Source: FEN-299 sp963717945
GTDB lineage: Bacteria; Acidobacteriota; Vicinamibacteria; Vicinamibacterales; Fen-181
Direction: 5' to 3'
Assembly: GCA_963717945.1 (NCBI GenBank)
Contig: CAVQXT010000007.1
Span: forward strand, 496,001-560,000
DNA: 64,000 bases
Part shown: positions 61,159-64,000 of the stretch, in pieces
How positions within the stretch are numbered: the first letter of the stretch is position 1
How the letters are laid out: each line of letters starts with the position of its first letter
Notes under the pieces: model-generated
Told to the model about the DNA's origin: nothing
The model's input: the letters and a program-made list of their open reading frames with translations, nothing else
Databases searched by the model: none
Translations under genes and position numbers: made by a program

Positions 61159-61495
61159 ACGGCCGGCGGCCCGCTCTGGGGTCGCCCGCCGACTGCCCAC
61201 GACGCTGCCCCCGACTCACCCCGGGGAGATGTTGCTCGAGGAGTTCCTCAAGCCTCTCGGGATCTCGCAGTCGGCGTTCGCCGTGCGCCTCGGCGTGTCG
61301 TTTCCGCGGCTGAACGAGATCGTTCGGGGTCGCCGGGGCGTGACCCCGGATACGGCACTGCGTCTCGGGCGGGTCACCGGGATGAGCGCGGAGTTCTGGC
61401 TCGGCCTTCAGCAGGACTGGGACCTGTGGCACGCGCTGCACTCGGAACGGGCCGCCGCGATCGAGCGTTTGGAGCCCCTGCGCCGCGCCGGCTAA
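61124..61495 (+). CDS. higA: HigA-type antitoxin (XRE family)
   Basis: The 123-residue protein has a helix-turn-helix (LGISQSAFAVRLGVSFPRLN, then EIVRGRRGVTPDTALRLGRV) and the C-terminal SAEFWLGLQQDWDLW typical of HigA. It overlaps the toxin gene by 35 bases from ATG 61124. TTG 61145 is an alternative start closer to the conserved THPGEMLLEEFL. It would repress the pair through the upstream promoter. Confidence 0.92.
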   Translation: MRTRSRSLTTTERPAARSGVARRLPTTLPPTHPGEMLLEEFLKPLGISQSAFAVRLGVSFPRLNEIVRGRRGVTPDTALRLGRVTGMSAEFWLGLQQDWDLWHALHSERAAAIERLEPLRRAG

Positions 61496-61498
61496 TTG

Positions 61499-61520
61499 TG
61501 TGGCCTTCGGCTCCGGAGGC
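61499..61520 (-). pseudogene. truncated tRNA-Arg fragment, copy 2
   Basis: These 22 bases are identical to the intact tRNA-Arg from the variable region through the anticodon stem and loop. Its right end coincides, within one base, with that of copy 1. It starts 3 bases after the higA stop. Confidence 0.7.
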
Positions 61521-61540
61521 TATCGGTCCGGTCCAGAAGC

Positions 61541-61546
61541 TATAAT
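61541..61546 (+). promoter_or_regulatory. putative -10 box (TATAAT) of the small ORF
   Basis: This perfect TATAAT lies 20 bases after tRNA fragment copy 2 and 124 bases before the ATG at 61671. The -35 box is not evident. Confidence 0.35.
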
Positions 61547-61670
61547 GGCTAGACTACCTACCGTTGCTGCCTCGCGAGCCTGCCACGCGTAATCGACGCT
61601 CTGGCTTCAGCGTGAAGGCCTTCTGGACGGTGGATTCGACGGCCGCGTAAGGGAGAGGACGACACCGACC

Positions 61671-61868
61671 ATGAAGCCGAAGCCCAGTATCGTCAAGCGC
61701 GAGCGCGAGAAGGCGAAGCGGATCAAGCAGCAGGACAAGCTGGCGCGCCGCGCCGATGCCAGCGCCAGGCGGGCCACCGCGCCCGACGCCGCGTCGAACG
61801 CAGGGGACCCGGACATCGCCGGGATTGTCCCCGGGCCGCAGCCGCCTCCCGGCTGGATGCAGGACTGA
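61671..61868 (+). CDS. small basic conserved hypothetical protein
   Basis: The 65-residue protein begins MKPKPSIVKREREKAKRIKQ, a strongly basic helix, and ends with GDPDIAGIVPGPQPPPGWM. I recall this pattern (Lys/Arg helix plus DPDIAGIVPGPQP) from many bacterial small proteins of unknown function. AGAGGA lies 11 bases before the ATG. No membrane segment. It may bind RNA or ribosomes, which is only a guess from charge. It sits between tRNA-Arg fragments. Confidence 0.75.
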   Translation: MKPKPSIVKREREKAKRIKQQDKLARRADASARRATAPDAASNAGDPDIAGIVPGPQPPPGWMQD

Positions 61869-61894
61869 CGCGGTCGCGCGAGCGGAAGTGGAGG

Positions 61895-61998
61895 GCTTGC
61901 CAACCGTAGCTCGCGCGGGAGTGTGCGAAGTGTGCGGGAGCGTGGTGGCCCTTGGCTTGCCAACCGTAGCTCGCGCGGGAGTGTGCGAAGTGTGCGGA
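61895..61998. repeat. 44-bp direct repeat, period 60 bp
   Basis: The stretch beginning GGCTTGCCAACCGTAGCTCG is repeated exactly 60 bases later (61895-61938 and 61955-61998). It contains the left arm of the dispersed inverted repeat that abuts tRNA ends elsewhere. The right arm, GAGCGAAGGTTGG, follows at about 62003-62015. Confidence 0.88.
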
Positions 61999-62012
61999 GC
62001 GCGAGCGAAGGT

Positions 62013-62035
62013 TGGTGCGCCCGACCCTTCGGCTC
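62013..62035 (-). pseudogene. tRNA-Arg fragment with internal deletion, copy 3
   Basis: TGGTGCGCCCGAC (CCA end plus acceptor strand) is joined to CCTTCGGCTC (anticodon-arm side), with the 17 bases of T arm between them lost. It lies 87 bases from the intact gene. Confidence 0.6.
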
Positions 62036-62121
62036 GCTGCGCTCGCTCAGGGTCTGGGCGTAGGATGGTGGCTCGCCATGAGCGAGCGCGGTGACGATGG
62101 GCTCGCGACTGGCGAGTCGAA

Positions 62122-62198
<77 letters not shown>

Positions 62199-62390
62199 GC
62201 GCAGGGTGGTGCTCCTGCCCGGCCGGCGCCGCGCAGGAACACCTAGTCTACCATGCCGAGCGCGCCCGACTTCAATCCTTGATAATGTGTGGCCGACGGT
62301 CGGGGCGCCGCCGTGAGTCGCGGGCCAGAGGCCAGACACCGCGCCGGGCCTAAAGGCCTCGGCCTCCGTACGATCGGTGGCGCCGCCGAG

Positions 62391-62418
62391 AGCCGAGCGC
62401 CGGAAGCCGAGCGCCGGC
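62391..62418. repeat. two 14-bp tandem repeats
   Basis: AGCCGAGCGCCGGA followed by AGCCGAGCGCCGGC, a repeat close to the 3' end of the partial BNR gene. Its unit is two heptamers long, like the other intergenic arrays. Confidence 0.7.
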
Positions 62419-62437
62419 AAGGCGAAGCCAACCCGCC

Positions 62438-64000
62438 CTACCGCGTCTCAATCCCCTTGGCGATCTCGACCTTCAGCTTCTGCGTCTGCTTCGTCTTGCC
62501 GTGCGAGAGCGTCACCTCGTACTCGCCCGGCCGGACGAACTTGTCGCCCTCACCGCCGTACTGGGTCAGGAACTCCTTCGACAGCTTGAGGTCCCACACC
62601 ACGCGCCCGAAGCCGGGCGTGCCAGGAGCCGTCAGGTTGGCCACCATGTCCTTGGCCGCGTTGGTGATGGCGATCTTCACCGGGTCGCCCGTGTAGTCCT
62701 TCACGTGGAAGGTGAGCAGCGCGCCCTCCGGCGGGTTGGCGCCGCGGTAGATGCCGGTCGTCCCCTCGTCCTCCGCCCAGCCCGGCAGCAGGTTGGTGCC
62801 GAACGCGGGACGCGGCGTGAACAGGTGCGCGTCCTCCGCGGCCACCGCCGTCGTCAGCTCCTCGAGCGGGCGGATGTCGTCCACGACGTAGAGGCTGCGC
62901 CCGTGCGTCGCGACGACCAGGTCGTGGTCCCTCTCCTGGATGACGATGTCGTCAACGGCCACCGTCGGGAGCCCCGGGTACTTCACCCAGCTCCCGCCCC
63001 GATCGAAGCTCACGAACAGGCCGAACTCGGTCCCGGCAAACAGCAGGTTCTGATTCGCCGGGTCCTCGCGCAGCACCTTCGCCGGGCCGTCGGCCGGCAG
63101 GTTGGAGGCGACCGACTGCCAGGTCTTGCCGCCGTCGGCCGTGCGGTAGGCGAGCGGCGCGAAATGCCCCGACCGGAACGCGGACACGACGAGGTAGGCC
63201 ACCTGCGCGTCGAAGTGGCTCGGCTCGATGCGCGACATCCACTGGTCCTTCGCCGCGGCCGGCAGGCTGCCGGTCAGATCGGTCCACTGCCCGCCACCGT
63301 CCTGCGTGATCCACAGCTTCCCGTCGTCGGTCCCGGCCCAGAGCAAGCCCGCCTTCACCGGCGACTCGGCCAGCGTGTAGACGATGCCGAACGTCTCGGC
63401 GCCGCTGCCGCTCGCGAGGATCCGCTGGACGTTCTGCGTCGTCAGGTCGGGGCTGATCGCCCGCCAGTGCTCGCCCCGGTCGGTCAGCTCGAAGACGCGA
63501 TTGCCGGCGAGGAACATCGTCCCCTTCGCGTGCACGCTCCCGATGAGCGGCGAGTTCCAGTCGAAGCGGAAGGCCGGCTGCCCCTCGGGCGGCTCGGGCC
63601 TGAGCGGCTTGTACTGGCCGTTGCGGATGTCGAACCGGTAGAAGTCGGCCGATTGGGACTCGGTGTAGATCACGTTCGGGTCCGTCGGGTCGAACACGCA
63701 CGAGAAGCCGTCACCGCCGCCGATCATGGTCCAGTCGGTGTTGAGGATGCCGGCCTTGGTGTACGTGCGGCTCGGCCCGACCCAGTTCGAGTTGTCCTGC
63801 AGGCCGCCGCAAATGCGGTACGGCACGCTGTCGTCGGTCGAGATCCGGTAGTACTCGCCCGCCGCCATCCGGTTCTGCAGGTCCCAGTGCTTGCCGCCGT
63901 CGTAGCTCTGGTACGGCCCGCCGTCGGTGCCGAGGAGCACGCGCTTCGGATTTCTCGGGTCGATCGCCAGCGCGTGGCAGTCGGGGTGGACGTTCTTGAA
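62438..64000 (-). CDS. sortilin/VPS10-like BNR-repeat protein (partial, 5' end beyond window)
   Basis: The frame is open from the right edge (FKNVHPDCHALAIDPRNPKR) to the stop at 62438, about 520 residues. BNR/Asp-box motifs are seen: SYDGGKHWDL, LTDRGEHWRAI, TQDGGGQWTDL, TADGGKTWQSV and SFDRGGSWVKY. The C-terminal segment (GEYEVTLSHGKTKQTQKLKV) is an Ig/FN3-like tail as in the paralogue at 41403-44630. The signal peptide and first blades are outside the window. Probably secreted or surface-bound; function unknown. Confidence 0.88.
   Translation of the reverse strand, partial: FKNVHPDCHALAIDPRNPKRVLLGTDGGPYQSYDGGKHWDLQNRMAAGEYYRISTDDSVPYRICGGLQDNSNWVGPSRTYTKAGILNTDWTMIGGGDGFSCVFDPTDPNVIYTESQSADFYRFDIRNGQYKPLRPEPPEGQPAFRFDWNSPLIGSVHAKGTMFLAGNRVFELTDRGEHWRAISPDLTTQNVQRILASGSGAETFGIVYTLAESPVKAGLLWAGTDDGKLWITQDGGGQWTDLTGSLPAAAKDQWMSRIEPSHFDAQVAYLVVSAFRSGHFAPLAYRTADGGKTWQSVASNLPADGPAKVLREDPANQNLLFAGTEFGLFVSFDRGGSWVKYPGLPTVAVDDIVIQERDHDLVVATHGRSLYVVDDIRPLEELTTAVAAEDAHLFTPRPAFGTNLLPGWAEDEGTTGIYRGANPPEGALLTFHVKDYTGDPVKIAITNAAKDMVANLTAPGTPGFGRVVWDLKLSKEFLTQYGGEGDKFVRPGEYEVTLSHGKTKQTQKLKVEIAKGIETR

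Overview
The window is GC-rich, densely coding chromosomal DNA. Its gene content points to the phylum Acidobacteriota, probably a Vicinamibacteria-like lineage: a DUF5916 outer-membrane protein, two sortilin/VPS10-type BNR proteins, three large Ser/Thr protein kinases with WD40 or TPR tails, a PadR regulator paired with a permease-prefix membrane protein, a PSMA-like M28 peptidase, and many secreted beta-propellers. This placement is an inference from families; no rRNA is present.

The centrepiece is a co-oriented block of about 17 kb (7748-24976). It starts with a 423-residue hexaheme cytochrome that I recognise as a homologue of the Geobacter nanowire cytochrome OmcS: heme count, length, signal-peptide boundary and many short motifs agree, down to the C-terminal LCNKCHAKD. 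A strong intrinsic terminator follows it. Then come an NHL propeller, a YVTN propeller, an outer-membrane beta-barrel with an inserted discoidin-like domain, a GNA1162/CsgG-like secreted protein, a fused MFS/spermidine-synthase-like membrane protein, a membrane-anchored Pro-rich protein with two CsgG-like domains, a tandem-parvulin prolyl isomerase, a 26-heme and a 16-heme cytochrome, and a final NHL propeller. Together these would provide folding, secretion, periplasmic electron transfer and filament maintenance for an extracellular cytochrome wire, comparable to the omcS-companion (osc) cluster described in Geobacter.

Left flank (1-7200): DUF5916 protein, PLP-dependent class V aminotransferase, CHASE-PAS-PP2C phosphatase behind a promoter with four 14-bp repeats, TatA, and a CPBP protease. 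Middle (25-49 kb): DUF2784 protein, DNA glycosylase, kinases, flavin reductase, tRNA-Lys, MscS channel, HerA-like ATPase, M20 peptidase, MurJ, VOC protein, sortilin-like protein, MtgA, a beta-lactamase-fold lipoprotein, VapBC and a PEGA protein. Right (49-64 kb): M28 peptidase, HEAGH membrane protein, hybrid histidine kinase, an NlpC/P60-like secreted protein, PadR plus permease, a TPR kinase with a fragment of a paralogue beside it, HigBA, a small conserved protein, tRNA-Arg and a partial BNR protein.

A second unusual theme is genome plasticity around tRNA genes. The 3' half of tRNA-Lys is duplicated 3.1 kb away around a zinc-ribbon kinase gene. Several partial 3' copies of tRNA-Arg surround HigBA and a small ORF. 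The principal copies stop at the 5' edge of the anticodon loop, the crossover position of many tRNA-targeting integrases, yet no integrase gene is present. Intergenic spaces also carry degenerate heptamer arrays and dispersed hairpins that overlap gene ends. Four genes carry a single +1 frameshift each, which looks like residual sequencing error.
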